IMG/VR virus record: IMGVR_UViG_3300044821_000065
Location: 1-40,053 of that record
Length of the DNA: 40,053 bases
Origin: a virus
Reading direction: 5' to 3' (one strand)
Shown: positions 14,473-22,028 of the stretch, one piece after another
Layout: each line of letters opens with the position of its first letter
Numbering within the stretch: the first letter of the stretch is position 1
Notes under the pieces: generated by a model
What the model saw: only the letters and a program-made list of their open reading frames with translations
Databases searched by the model: none
What the model was told of the DNA's origin: nothing
Translations under genes and position numbers: made by a program

Positions 14473-14741
14473 TGTTTAAGTTTATTAACTTCGGTCAGGG
14501 CTTGTATCCCGATGTTGGCAAACGGATAGTTATACTCTTTGAGGATGCTTACGGGGAGAAATGTATGCTCGTTTCTGTCTATAATGGGAATATATTGAAT
14601 AGCTTTCCAAAGCCTTTAGGCTGGGCATACCTTGATGTCTTTTTAGACTATTCTCGTTATGCGTTGAAGTATAATGGATGGGATCTGGAGAAAGATCATT
14701 TAAAGAATTTGGAACTAACCCCAAAACCAGGAGTGGAGTAA
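14472..14741 (+). CDS. Unknown protein (89 aa) following the endolysin relic
   Basis: ATG 14472 overlaps the relic's TGA and has GAGAGG upstream inside the relic, so the relic still provides its translation start region. The protein reads MFKFINFGQGLYPDVGKRIV, then a hydrophobic strand ILFEDAYG, and a Trp/Tyr-rich second half (LGWAYLDVFLDYSRYALKYN). It may share a fold with the protein at 14166 (FP/YP motif, strand, GW-Y segment), but the similarity is slight. No known family is seen. Confidence 0.65.
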   Translation: MFKFINFGQGLYPDVGKRIVILFEDAYGEKCMLVSVYNGNILNSFPKPLGWAYLDVFLDYSRYALKYNGWDLEKDHLKNLELTPKPGVE

Positions 14742-14914
14742 TGGATGCAATAGACCTAAAACAAATTATGGACAAGATACAAGAGTTGGATGATCTGCTT
14801 GAAGAAAACTGCCTGTATCGTGAGAATTGTATAGAGATACGTGACTATGAATCAGCGGAATTGCCCTACCCTATAGAGTTATCTATCGGCACTAAGGAAG
14901 AGGAAGAAGAATGA
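14741..14914 (+). CDS. Small acidic protein (57 aa)
   Basis: ATG overlaps the preceding stop (TAATG) with GGAG upstream. It reads MDAIDLKQIMDKIQELDDLL, one amphipathic helix, and ends in a run of Glu (TKEEEEE). No family is recognised. The acidity and small size resemble phage inhibitors that mimic DNA, but nothing specific supports that. Confidence 0.6.
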   Translation: MDAIDLKQIMDKIQELDDLLEENCLYRENCIEIRDYESAELPYPIELSIGTKEEEEE

Positions 14915-14970
14915 AATATTCGTGTAAGAATTGTCTAGAATGTCTCAATAAAAGTAGAAGAGCCCCCTAG
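14911..14970 (+). CDS. Candidate micropeptide (19 aa) with three cysteines
   Basis: ATG overlaps the upstream stop as ATGA, with GAAGAAG before it. It reads MKYSCKNCLECLNKSRRAP, a CxxCxxC knuckle followed by basic residues. Coupling is the main argument for reality; length is the main argument against. Confidence 0.35.
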   Translation: MKYSCKNCLECLNKSRRAP

Positions 14971-14981
14971 GAAATAATAAC

Positions 14982-15311
14982 ATGCACGCCAAAAGCCGAT
15001 TAAAGATTAGTCAGAAGAGGGTGTCAAAAAAACCACCTCGCGTTTGTTGCCATACTTGCGGGAAAATGCTGACCTTAAATAAGGTTTCACTATATACCTT
15101 TAAGAAGCTTGGATGGAAGCCTATAAAGGTTTCAAGATTTTATGAAGGATTCGCTTTCTGTCCCAAAGCTCAAAGATGGCCTATTTTAACCTGCGAAGGA
15201 TGCCAAAGAGTTTGGAGATTTGCAGAGATACCTAGAATACTCAATAGTGGTTGGATTTTAAACTTAAGGACTGATAATGGAAGAACACTTGATGGAACAG
15301 ATGGTCAATGA
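14982..15311 (+). CDS. Zinc-finger-like basic protein (109 aa)
   Basis: A very basic N-terminus (KSRLKISQKRVSKKPP) is followed by CCHTC, a single Cys near residue 60 and CEGC near residue 78, consistent with one split zinc ribbon. Aromatic residues around LGWKPIKVSRFYEGFAFC suggest a compact beta domain. AGGAA lies upstream of the ATG. A nucleic-acid-binding role is plausible. The 3' end overlaps the next gene by 35 bases. Confidence 0.6.
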   Translation: MHAKSRLKISQKRVSKKPPRVCCHTCGKMLTLNKVSLYTFKKLGWKPIKVSRFYEGFAFCPKAQRWPILTCEGCQRVWRFAEIPRILNSGWILNLRTDNGRTLDGTDGQ

Positions 15312-15480
15312 ACTGAGATCACTGCTGCAAGGAATGAATGAGAAATATAAAGAGTTCTACCACGTTAACCTGTTGACGATTGTAGACTTGAAAGAAGACA
15401 GTTGTGAGAAATGTATCACTGCAGGAGCTAAGTGCCTGCGTGCTGTTATAGGTCATGATTGTCCTGATGTAGCGAGTTAA
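15277..15480 (+). CDS. Small protein with C-terminal Cys motif (67 aa)
   Basis: AAGGA six bases before the ATG defines the start within the previous gene. It reads MEEHLMEQMVNELRSLLQGM, a helix, then a beta segment and CEKCITAGAKC near the end. It closes the accessory gene group, six bases before the hairpin at 15486. No family is recognised. Confidence 0.6.
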   Translation: MEEHLMEQMVNELRSLLQGMNEKYKEFYHVNLLTIVDLKEDSCEKCITAGAKCLRAVIGHDCPDVAS

Positions 15481-15485
15481 TATCA

Positions 15486-15509
15486 ACACCCCAGGTTTCC
15501 CCGGGGTGT
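15486..15509 (+). terminator. Hairpin before the packaging module
   Basis: ACACCCC (15486-15492) pairs with GGGGTGT (15503-15509). No U-tract follows, so it may be a weak terminator or processing hairpin. A second stem, GCTGCT (15523-15528) with AGCAGC (15546-15551), follows in the same 122-base gap. The gap marks the boundary between accessory genes and the late structural module. Confidence 0.5.
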
Positions 15510-15602
15510 GAGTCTACATACAGCTGCTTAGGAAAGGATAATTTCAGCAGCAGTCACAGTATATAAAGAGAGAGCAGTAAGAAGCAAGAGAAGAGAGTAG
15601 TA

Positions 15603-15935
15603 ATGTTAGATCGTTTAGATATCCCCCCCGGTACTCGATTTGGCCAGTGGACAGTTCTTTTCATGAAGAGCTATCGATGCCGATACAATGGAATAAAATT
15701 TGCGAAGTATCAGTGTGTTTGTGATTGCGGGAGAGCCAAAATAATCGGTGTAGGTTCTTTGCATTCATATATAACGGTTAAATGCAGAGTATGCGGCAAC
15801 AATCTGTTTGAGGCTCGTCGAAAGGCTCGCGAAAAGATTCTTAGGAAGCAGAGGAGACTTCACGCCCCCATTCGCTCAGCGCTTCGTCATTTTAGGTTAT
15901 TAGCCCAATGTCCATTGGATAAGAGAAGAGAGTAG
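15603..15935 (+). CDS. Zn-ribbon protein of the AP2/HNH-associated type (110 aa)
   Basis: The pattern RFGQWTVLF, then YQCVCDCGRAK, a following I-GVGSLHS and CRVCG matches the N-terminal zinc-binding module often found in phage AP2 or HNH homing proteins (usually ending SCGC). No HNH or AP2 domain follows here; the C-terminus is a basic helical region (RRKAREKILRKQRRL). It may be a stripped-down DNA-binding remnant of a homing protein or an independent regulator. It ends two bases before the large terminase gene. Confidence 0.65.
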   Translation: MLDRLDIPPGTRFGQWTVLFMKSYRCRYNGIKFAKYQCVCDCGRAKIIGVGSLHSYITVKCRVCGNNLFEARRKAREKILRKQRRLHAPIRSALRHFRLLAQCPLDKRRE

Positions 15936-15937
15936 TA

Positions 15938-17305
15938 ATGAATGTCGAAGTCCAAGTATCCCTGGATAAGTTTGTCTTACGACACTATCAGGAAGAAGTG
16001 TTCGATGCGATTGAGACTGGTGCCTTTAAGCGTGTATTTTATTGTGCCCCTCGCCGTTGTGGAAAAGATGTACTTGGTTGGAATTTAGCAATTCGCCAAT
16101 GTATTCGTAAGACTTGCCTTGTGTTCTACGTGTTACCGACTTATGCGCAAGCGCGCAAGGCAATCTTCGATGCTATCACCATTGATGGCTCTAAGTTCCT
16201 CGACTTCCTTCCGATGCAGCTTGTGGAGGCCATAAATCAATCAGAACAGAAGATTAGATTCAAGAATGGATCAATACTCCAATGCATCGGTGGTGATACC
16301 TACGATAGCTCTCTTGTTGGTACTAACCCTTATGCGGTGATCCTGTCCGAGTTTGCCTTGATGCCACCGGATATATTTAGCTTCATACGTCCTATTCTTG
16401 CGGCCAATGGGGGTTGGTGCTTGATTGTATCAACTCCCCGTGGCAAGAACCATATGTGGCATATGTGGAAGGTGGTACAAGAGCTACCTGAATGGAAGGT
16501 TGTCGTACAAAAGACCTCAGAGATCCAGCACATACCAGATGAGGTCCTGCTGCAAGAACGCGCTCAGATGGATGAAGGGCTCTTTTTGCAAGAATATGAA
16601 TGTAGCTGGGATCGTGGGATATCTGGAAGTTATTATGGCACCTATCTTGATGCGCTTAAGCTAAAAGGACAGATATGTCCCGTACATTGGGAGCCTGGAC
16701 TGCTTGTCTATACCGTATGGGATATCGGTGTGAACGATGCGACTACGATTATATTCTTTCAGGTTGTCGGTGACGGTACGATTATACGGATCATAGATTG
16801 CTATTCTAATAATAACCTCGGGCTTGACCATTACGCCAAGCTTATACAGGAAAAGCCCTATAAATACGGTAAGCATTTTGCTCCTCACGATATCAAAGTA
16901 CGTGAATGGGGTGGTGGTGCAGTGACTCGTTATGAGAAAGCTCGCCAGATAGGTCTAGACTTTACCCTTGTTGATGATGTTACGATCATGGATGGCATAG
17001 AAAACGTCTGGACGCACTTCAATAAATTCTGGATTGATCAGGACAAATGTCGATCTTTAGTAAATGCATTAGAAAATTACAGAAAAGAGTGGGATGAGGC
17101 TAAAGCGATGTATACTAATAAACCAGTAAAGTCTTGGGCAAATCACTATGCGGATGCTATGAGATACCTGTGTTTATCTATCCACAAAACAAAGCGTGGT
17201 ATGACCGGTGAAGAGTTTGACCGTAAGAAGGCACAGGCGTTATATGGTAACCAGCAGGAATTGCCAAGGTTCTTTAGGGATGATCCACGATACGATAGAC
17301 GCTAG
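15938..17305 (+). CDS. terL: Terminase large subunit
   Basis: 455 residues with both motor and nuclease domains. The ATPase has a variant Walker A, APRRCGKD, near residues 37-45, a Walker B AVILSEF near 133 with catalytic Glu, and a coupling motif IVSTPRG near 165. The RNase H-like nuclease begins with WDIGVND (first Asp) near 261 and ends with HYADAMRYL near 403 (last Asp). It translocates DNA into the prohead through the portal and cuts headfuls. The length is normal. A headful mechanism would give circularly permuted ends, in keeping with the circular closure seen. The small subunit candidate is at 12169. Confidence 0.95.
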   Translation: MNVEVQVSLDKFVLRHYQEEVFDAIETGAFKRVFYCAPRRCGKDVLGWNLAIRQCIRKTCLVFYVLPTYAQARKAIFDAITIDGSKFLDFLPMQLVEAINQSEQKIRFKNGSILQCIGGDTYDSSLVGTNPYAVILSEFALMPPDIFSFIRPILAANGGWCLIVSTPRGKNHMWHMWKVVQELPEWKVVVQKTSEIQHIPDEVLLQERAQMDEGLFLQEYECSWDRGISGSYYGTYLDALKLKGQICPVHWEPGLLVYTVWDIGVNDATTIIFFQVVGDGTIIRIIDCYSNNNLGLDHYAKLIQEKPYKYGKHFAPHDIKVREWGGGAVTRYEKARQIGLDFTLVDDVTIMDGIENVWTHFNKFWIDQDKCRSLVNALENYRKEWDEAKAMYTNKPVKSWANHYADAMRYLCLSIHKTKRGMTGEEFDRKKAQALYGNQQELPRFFRDDPRYDRR

Positions 17306-17313
17306 GAGCCACT

Positions 17314-17739
17314 ATGTTAAAAAAAGCCTTATTTTTACTACTTATGAGCACACCCCTCTTTGGGTGTATAGTTGATGACCGCAATGGGTCATTTCTCTAT
17401 GTAAACTGCAATGAATTATGCCTAAATGATCCTGAGTTTATGCAGATGATGTTCTGGCATATTTGTTCTCAGGCTGAATTCGGTCTGCTTAATACTACGG
17501 TAGCAATGTACCATAACGATGACTACTCGATCCGCTGTCATTCACACCGTACCGGAGCCGAAGCAATATTTACCATTTCTATTGATGATAGACACCTTTC
17601 TGTCGAATATCATGCAGGTAATGGCCGTGCAGATCTGACAGAATTTAAAAGAGCTACCGACTCGTTCATAGGTGTGATAGAATCCCCGATAGTAACAGCT
17701 GATGAAGATCCAACCGGAGAAGAATTAGTAACTGAATAG
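17314..17739 (+). CDS. Phage-encoded lipoprotein
   Basis: The N-terminus MLKKALFLLLMSTPLFGC is a lipoprotein signal peptide with the lipobox LFGC at residues 15-18, so Cys18 would be lipidated after export. The mature part (123 aa) has four or five further Cys (VNCNELC, HIC, RCHSH), suggesting disulfides in the envelope, and an acidic end (DEDPTGEELVTE). It is nine bases after the terminase and before the portal, an odd place for a non-structural gene. Known phage lipoproteins block receptors against superinfection (T5 Llp) or act as outer-membrane spanins. Either is possible here. Confidence 0.75.
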   Translation: MLKKALFLLLMSTPLFGCIVDDRNGSFLYVNCNELCLNDPEFMQMMFWHICSQAEFGLLNTTVAMYHNDDYSIRCHSHRTGAEAIFTISIDDRHLSVEYHAGNGRADLTEFKRATDSFIGVIESPIVTADEDPTGEELVTE

Positions 17740-17758
17740 CAAAAAATAGGGGGTAGCA

Positions 17759-19750
17759 ATGTTAATGAGGCAACCAGAGTATTTACCTGGCAATTTTGGC
17801 GCGATTAAGAAAAAAATGGATTCAGATTATTCAGCCAACCAAGCGGTATGGCAGATATACTGGACCGAAGCTACCATCAATGCGCGCTTAGAAGCAGGTG
17901 ATACCAGTCTGATGGCTGATTATAATACAGCCCAACCTAACAACAACCGTGGTAGTTACAGCTTTAATAGAACTCGTCCTTTATGTAACATGGCCTCGGG
18001 CTACCAACGTCGTAACCGTAAATCAACTATAGTAGTGCCCCTTGAGAATGGTGATCAGGCAACCGCTGACCAATGGACTAAGATCCTTCTTGGGATCTAC
18101 AAGCGTGAAGGTATATACGAAACAATCTCAGAAGCCTTTCACCAGGGTGCCCTTATAGCTGGTATGAATCTCCTCCATGTCTACATGGACTACAATAGTG
18201 ATCCCGTAAACGGTGATATAAAAGTAGACAACTGCGCCTACTCAAGTTTTTTCATAGATCCCTACTTTCGCAAGCCTGATTTATCAGACTGTTCCTTTGT
18301 GTGGCGTAGAAGTTATCTATCACATACCGCAGCAGCCTCATTAATCCCGGATAAATACGATGATATCATGGCTTTGCAAGGGAATCCAACAGGAACCGGC
18401 CGAGACGGGCGTTTTCAATATAGTCCCGAGTCATATGGTCAGACCCAACAAAATCGTTTGGCATACGATGAGTACTACTACCGCGATTACCGCAAGCAGA
18501 AGTTATTTGTTGATAAACAAACCGGTGAGACGATGGAGATTACTACTCAGTCCCCGGAGCAGATCAAGCGATTCTTAATCGATTTTCCCCAAGTTGCAGT
18601 CATCGAACAAACAGTACCTACGGTACGCATGGCGATCATGATTCAAGATAAGGTCTATTATGACGGTGTAAATAACTTGGGCATAGACTGTTTCCCTTTT
18701 GTGCCTGTGCTTGGGTACTATTCACCCATGATGCCCTACTTCTATAGCCGCATACAAAGTCTCTGCACTTCACTGCGTGACCCACAGATGTTGCTCAATA
18801 GACGTATAGTACTCTCTGCTGACCTTCTGGAATCACAAATAAATTCTGGGTGGATCATCAAGGAAGGTGCGCCGATAGATATCAAGCATCTCTTTCAGAC
18901 TGGTCAGGGGCGTATAATACCCCTCAAGGATGAGGCGCAGATGACTGATATACAGCAGATTATTCCGCCACAGATACCACCATCGTTCTTTCAGTTGCAG
19001 GATACGTTCTCTAAAGAACTTAACCTCGTTACCGGTATTAACGAAGAGCTTATGGGCTCTGCTCTTGATGATAAGGCAGGGATATTGTCTGCATTACGCC
19101 AAGGTGCAGGTCTAACTACGTTACAACCTATATTTGATCGCCTGGACTACTCTCAGAATCTACTTGGTGAGCTTATTATGAAGGTTGTTCAGAATAACTA
19201 CACGCCGGGCAAGATCAAGAACCTTCTTGAAGGTGAAGAGCCAGCACCATTGTTCTACAACAAGGCATTTGGTAAGTATCATTGTGCAGTAGAACTTGGA
19301 TTCAATACGGAAACACAAAAGCAGATGCAGTTTGCTCAGCTTATGCAGCTTAAGGAGCTTGGTGTTCCTCTGCCCGATGCGAGTCTTATTGATGCAGCAA
19401 CTATACAGAACAAGACTAAGATCCTTGAAGTTATGCAACAGCAGCAACAACAGGCACAACAGATGCAACAAGCGCAGATGCAGAGTCAAATGCAAGAACA
19501 ACAAGCACGTACAGAGTTGGCACAAGCGCGCAGTATTGCTGATAAGGGTCTGGGCTATGAACGTGTTAGTCGTGTTGAAGAAAATAAAGCTCTGGCGCAA
19601 GAACGTAAGGCACAAGCTCTGCTTGATTTCGTCAAAGCTATGAAAGAATTAGAGAGTGTAGACATCTCGCACTTAGAACAGCTAATATCACTAAAGCAGA
19701 TGTTACAGAATCCTCAACCGGTTCAGAATGGTTCTGATTCCGCTAGATAG
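17759..19750 (+). CDS. Portal protein (P22-like)
   Basis: 663 residues, a length close to P22-group portals. The family pattern includes MRQPEYLPGNFGAIKKKMDS, an early SYSFNRTRPLCNMASGYQRR segment and an RMAIMIQDKVYYDG region. A later helix, SFFQLQDTFSKELNLVTGIN, and ELMGSALDDKAGILSALRQ correspond to the channel part. Residues about 559-582 are a Gln/Met-rich stretch, followed by a long coiled C-terminus like the P22 barrel. It forms the dodecameric gate for DNA entry and exit. GGGGG upstream acts as ribosome-binding site. Confidence 0.88.
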   Translation: MLMRQPEYLPGNFGAIKKKMDSDYSANQAVWQIYWTEATINARLEAGDTSLMADYNTAQPNNNRGSYSFNRTRPLCNMASGYQRRNRKSTIVVPLENGDQATADQWTKILLGIYKREGIYETISEAFHQGALIAGMNLLHVYMDYNSDPVNGDIKVDNCAYSSFFIDPYFRKPDLSDCSFVWRRSYLSHTAAASLIPDKYDDIMALQGNPTGTGRDGRFQYSPESYGQTQQNRLAYDEYYYRDYRKQKLFVDKQTGETMEITTQSPEQIKRFLIDFPQVAVIEQTVPTVRMAIMIQDKVYYDGVNNLGIDCFPFVPVLGYYSPMMPYFYSRIQSLCTSLRDPQMLLNRRIVLSADLLESQINSGWIIKEGAPIDIKHLFQTGQGRIIPLKDEAQMTDIQQIIPPQIPPSFFQLQDTFSKELNLVTGINEELMGSALDDKAGILSALRQGAGLTTLQPIFDRLDYSQNLLGELIMKVVQNNYTPGKIKNLLEGEEPAPLFYNKAFGKYHCAVELGFNTETQKQMQFAQLMQLKELGVPLPDASLIDAATIQNKTKILEVMQQQQQQAQQMQQAQMQSQMQEQQARTELAQARSIADKGLGYERVSRVEENKALAQERKAQALLDFVKAMKELESVDISHLEQLISLKQMLQNPQPVQNGSDSAR

Positions 19751-19760
19751 AGGTAACCCC

Positions 19761-19792
19761 TTGCAGCCGTCGACAGATTGTCGGCAACTGCA
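19761..19792 (+). other. Hairpin between portal and next gene
   Basis: TGCAG (19762-19766) pairs with CTGCA (19788-19792), and the inner CGACA pairs with TGTCG around a GAT loop. There is no U-tract. It stands before the AAGGAG site of the gene at 19815 and may protect or process the mRNA. Confidence 0.5.
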
Positions 19793-19814
19793 GTTTCTAA
19801 CGAAGGAGCCAGCT

Positions 19815-20117
19815 ATGGCAAAAAGATATTTTGGTGGCGAAGATGCAACCATGGCAAGAAAATACTACGGCAGCAATGCAGCAAAATCTATGGCCAGAGC
19901 GCGTTCAGCTGATTTAAATAGCGATACAGGCATGATCCGAGAAGATCGTTCTGCTCCCTGTTTATTGCCTCGCAATGTAATAGATAGAGACTGGCCTCGT
20001 TCTGAAGTCTATATGAAGACAGGTGCTGCTGATCTCTTTATGGGAGTTAAGAAGCAAATGTCAGAAGATGGTGCAGACATGCGTAAAGCAATGGCTAACG
20101 GCCCTCACAAATACTAA
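19815..20117 (+). CDS. Small conserved-looking head protein (100 aa), unknown
   Basis: ATG 19815 has AAGGAG eight bases upstream; an earlier ATG inside the portal gene lacks one. It begins MAKRYFGGEDATMARKYYGS and ends MRKAMANGPHKY, with many Met, Arg and Lys residues. A CLLPRNVIDRDWPR segment in the middle may be structural. The position between portal and scaffold suggests a minor head or packaging protein. Confidence 0.65.
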   Translation: MAKRYFGGEDATMARKYYGSNAAKSMARARSADLNSDTGMIREDRSAPCLLPRNVIDRDWPRSEVYMKTGAADLFMGVKKQMSEDGADMRKAMANGPHKY

Positions 20118-20125
20118 GGAAGATT

Positions 20126-20275
20126 ATGCCAGGATGTCCAAGACCCAATACTAAAGCTATGAAGATAGCATATAAGATCCTCAATACTCCTAAGGATAAG
20201 CAGCAAAAGAATGAACGCGTGCCTACTCCAGAGAAGGTACGGGAGTGGTTCAGGGATTCATCGACAGCACAATAA
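20126..20275 (+). CDS. Small basic protein (49 aa)
   Basis: AAGGA six bases before ATG supports the start. It reads MPGCPRPNTKAMKIAYKILN, then a Lys/Gln-rich turn and PTPEKVREWFRDSSTAQ. It lies eight bases after the previous stop, in the same operon. It may bind DNA or a neighbouring head protein; no family is recognised. Confidence 0.6.
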   Translation: MPGCPRPNTKAMKIAYKILNTPKDKQQKNERVPTPEKVREWFRDSSTAQ

Positions 20276-20310
20276 ATGTCCTTTTATGGGCGGTTTTTGA
20301 CACTGACAGC

Positions 20311-20328
20311 GGGGCCGGTGTAGGCCCC
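20311..20328 (+). terminator. GC hairpin, weak terminator or processing site
   Basis: GGGGCC (20311-20316) pairs with GGCCCC (20323-20328) around a six-base loop. The following bases (ATTGTCTACC) contain no U-tract. It separates the small basic gene from the DUF6496-like gene. Confidence 0.45.
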
Positions 20329-20351
20329 ATTGTCTACCCAATGGAGATAAG

Positions 20352-20549
20352 ATGCCTAAAAAAGTATCTAAAAGAATGATGAAAAAGCCTTCTGCCAAGA
20401 AGAAGGTGAAAAAGGTCATGGAAGAGTTCAAAGCGGGCTCTTTACATAGTGGATCGAAAAAGGGTCCAATAGTATCAAATCCAAAGCAAGCAATTGCTAT
20501 TGGCTTATCTGAGGCTAAAAAGGCTGTAAGTAAGAAAAAGAAAAAATAG
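20352..20549 (+). CDS. Lysine-rich DUF6496-like small protein (65 aa)
   Basis: The core GSLHSGSKKGPIV then NPKQAIAIGLSEAKKA matches the DUF6496 pattern found in small basic proteins of bacteria and phages (LHSGS...KQAIAIALSEA). Both ends are poly-lysine. The molecular role of the family is not established; a histone-like or nucleic-acid-associated role fits the charge. Being among late genes it might be packaged with the DNA. A terminator follows at 20583. Confidence 0.75.
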   Translation: MPKKVSKRMMKKPSAKKKVKKVMEEFKAGSLHSGSKKGPIVSNPKQAIAIGLSEAKKAVSKKKKK

Positions 20550-20582
20550 AGCTTCCCGAACAGCGGTTCTTCTTGAAAACAA

Positions 20583-20630
20583 TACCCAGGTAAGATTTAG
20601 AAGGCTCTATCTCTCCTGGGTAGTGTTAAT
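20583..20630 (+). terminator. Rho-independent terminator
   Basis: TACCCAGG (20583-20590) pairs with CCTGGGTA (20615-20622), followed by GTGTTAATTTTTA. The loop is long (24 bases). A further perfect stem, GGGGCGT (20636-20642) with ACGCCCC (20654-20660), lies just beyond. Together they separate the plus-strand genes from the convergent minus-strand cassette. Confidence 0.6.
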
Positions 20631-20702
20631 TTTTAGGGGCGTCTATTGAGCAAACGCCCCCACCATAATCATCAAGTAGGACCACTACATTGATAAAGGT
20701 TT

Positions 20703-20855
20703 TTAGAAGAATCTGTCTAAAAACTCAAAGGATTTCTTGGTCCAATATTTTCGTTCTTCTGTTGTGGTTTGGTTGAAGAATAATCGATTCCAAAAGGCAA
20801 ACCAGGTAACATAGAACAGAATTATGGATACTACATAGTGATCAAATTGACTCAT
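20703..20855 (-). CDS. Small membrane protein (50 aa), second of a coupled pair
   Basis: ATG 20855 overlaps the stop of the upstream gene as ATGA, so the longer reading from 20924 is rejected. The protein has one membrane helix at about residues 7-25 (YVVSIILFYVTWFAFWNRLF) and a charged tail (TTEERKYWTKKSFEFLDRFF). Paired small membrane proteins with overlapping starts are typical of holin/antiholin or two-part toxin pairs. No family is recognised. Confidence 0.65.
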   Translation of the reverse strand: MSQFDHYVVSIILFYVTWFAFWNRLFFNQTTTEERKYWTKKSFEFLDRFF

Positions 20856-20971
20856 CGCTTCCATTCCTTTCGAAGATAAAGGAACATAAGAAGAAGCGTC
20901 TCGAAGACAAACATTTCTGTCCACGGAATTATCCTGTGCTTATCGAAGATGTAATGAACCCATGACCACAT
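20852..20971 (-). CDS. Small membrane protein (39 aa), first of a coupled pair
   Basis: AGGA seven bases before ATG is a good site. It reads MWSWVHYIFDKHRIIPWTEM, then one membrane helix FVFETLLLMFLYL and a basic end RKEWKR. The stop overlaps the next start, so the two products are probably made together. It starts 16 bases after the secreted Gly-rich gene, in the same cassette. The basic end suggests a cytoplasmic C-terminus. Confidence 0.6.
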   Translation of the reverse strand: MWSWVHYIFDKHRIIPWTEMFVFETLLLMFLYLRKEWKR

Positions 20972-20986
20972 GTTTTAGTCCTAAGA

Positions 20987-21511
20987 TTAAGCTGGACCTG
21001 TTGCCACACCACCGAGGAGTCCGCCGGTAAGTGCGCCTACATTGCTAAGGCCCTCAATAGCAGGACCAAAGGTAGCTTCTAGAGTTCCACCCATCCATAG
21101 GGCAGCTCCCGGACCACCAACAACGCCAGCGCCAGCTGAAGCTATTAAGATAGCCCCATGACCAACAGCATGGACTACCCATTTGCCAAACCAGAATCCG
21201 GCCGTAGCGCCACCGGGACCGCCACCAAGACCTTTAGCATTCAATCTCACCGCGTACTCACCATTGGTCATTTTATGAACCAACACATGAGAACTGAGAG
21301 CCTTGAATTGAGATGGCGTTACATTACGCAACTGCTTATCTACGTCGTATGTATTAATACGCTTTTCGATGCCTCGTTGACGATAAACAAAGCCTTCCGC
21401 GTCTTTATGAACGCCTGGACTGAATTGCTTAACGTGTGATTTGGTTGAAGGTGTTAGCATTGCCTGCGCAGAAAATGAACACAACAACATCAATAGTGAT
21501 AATAGTTTCAT
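20987..21511 (-). CDS. Secreted protein with Gly-rich membrane-active domain (174 aa)
   Basis: The N-terminus (MKLLSLLMLLCSFSAQA) is a signal peptide cleaved near residue 17. Residues 18-90 are soluble, with a VYRQRGIEKRINTYDVDKQL segment. From residue 92 the protein is Gly/Ala-rich and hydrophobic (GGPGGATAGFWFGKWVVHAV, later AGAGVVGGPGAALWMGG), like glycine-zipper peptides that insert in membranes. There is no catalytic motif. It lies on the strand opposite to the late genes and could act on the host envelope or on competing cells. Confidence 0.65.
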   Translation of the reverse strand: MKLLSLLMLLCSFSAQAMLTPSTKSHVKQFSPGVHKDAEGFVYRQRGIEKRINTYDVDKQLRNVTPSQFKALSSHVLVHKMTNGEYAVRLNAKGLGGGPGGATAGFWFGKWVVHAVGHGAILIASAGAGVVGGPGAALWMGGTLEATFGPAIEGLSNVGALTGGLLGGVATGPA

Positions 21512-21519
21512 GTATGACC

Positions 21520-21750
21520 TTAGACTGTTGGTAATGATAACAAGAATGTACCGATAGCAGTTGATGTTGCTTCAATAGTAGCAACTTGTCCTGGTGCTCC
21601 AGCGATAGTTCCTGGAATTACTGCCCAACAAACCCATGTTCCCGCATACATTACCGACTTAGATGCCCAATAGCCAAATGCTGCAACACCCGGGCCAGCT
21701 TGAATAGAAATAGAAGACAACAGAAGAATTGATAAGAATAGTTTTTTCAT
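21520..21750 (-). CDS. Short secreted Gly/Ala-rich protein (76 aa)
   Basis: A clear signal peptide (MKKLFLSILLLSSISIQA) is followed by a 58-residue hydrophobic, Gly/Ala-rich chain (GVAAFGYWASKSVMYAGTWV and further AGAPGQVATIEATSTAIG). It resembles the C-terminal half of the neighbouring larger secreted protein (a small aromatic-Gly start, WASK/FGKW, then GAP/GGP). AAGGACC upstream of ATG is the ribosome-binding site. It is the first gene of the minus-strand cassette. Two related membrane-active secreted proteins suggest a two-component pore or bacteriocin-like pair, an inference only. Confidence 0.65.
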   Translation of the reverse strand: MKKLFLSILLLSSISIQAGPGVAAFGYWASKSVMYAGTWVCWAVIPGTIAGAPGQVATIEATSTAIGTFLLSLPTV

Positions 21751-22028
21751 AATTTGGTCCTTAATGAAAAATAAAAATATTTAGATATCTGCCTTGTGTG
21801 CTTATGTGGCTTTTAACACTGCGCCATTCCTCCTGTATGTATTGACTGTTTAAAATACTTAGCTCAAACAGCACAATATTACAGGTAATTCATCTACTTG
21901 TCACGAAGATTTTTAATATCATGGATATATCGCACTAATCGGCTCATTGAAAAAATACATTGCTTGTTTGCCATCCAGGACTATAGGCTGTTGACGTTAA
22001 CTTATCTTTTTTTTATGGAGGTTATGGT

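Noticed and set aside
21960-22010. TTGACG at 21991 as a promoter for the Cys-rich fibre
   Set aside because: A -10 box at proper spacing would fall on the ribosome-binding site (TATGGA), leaving almost no leader.
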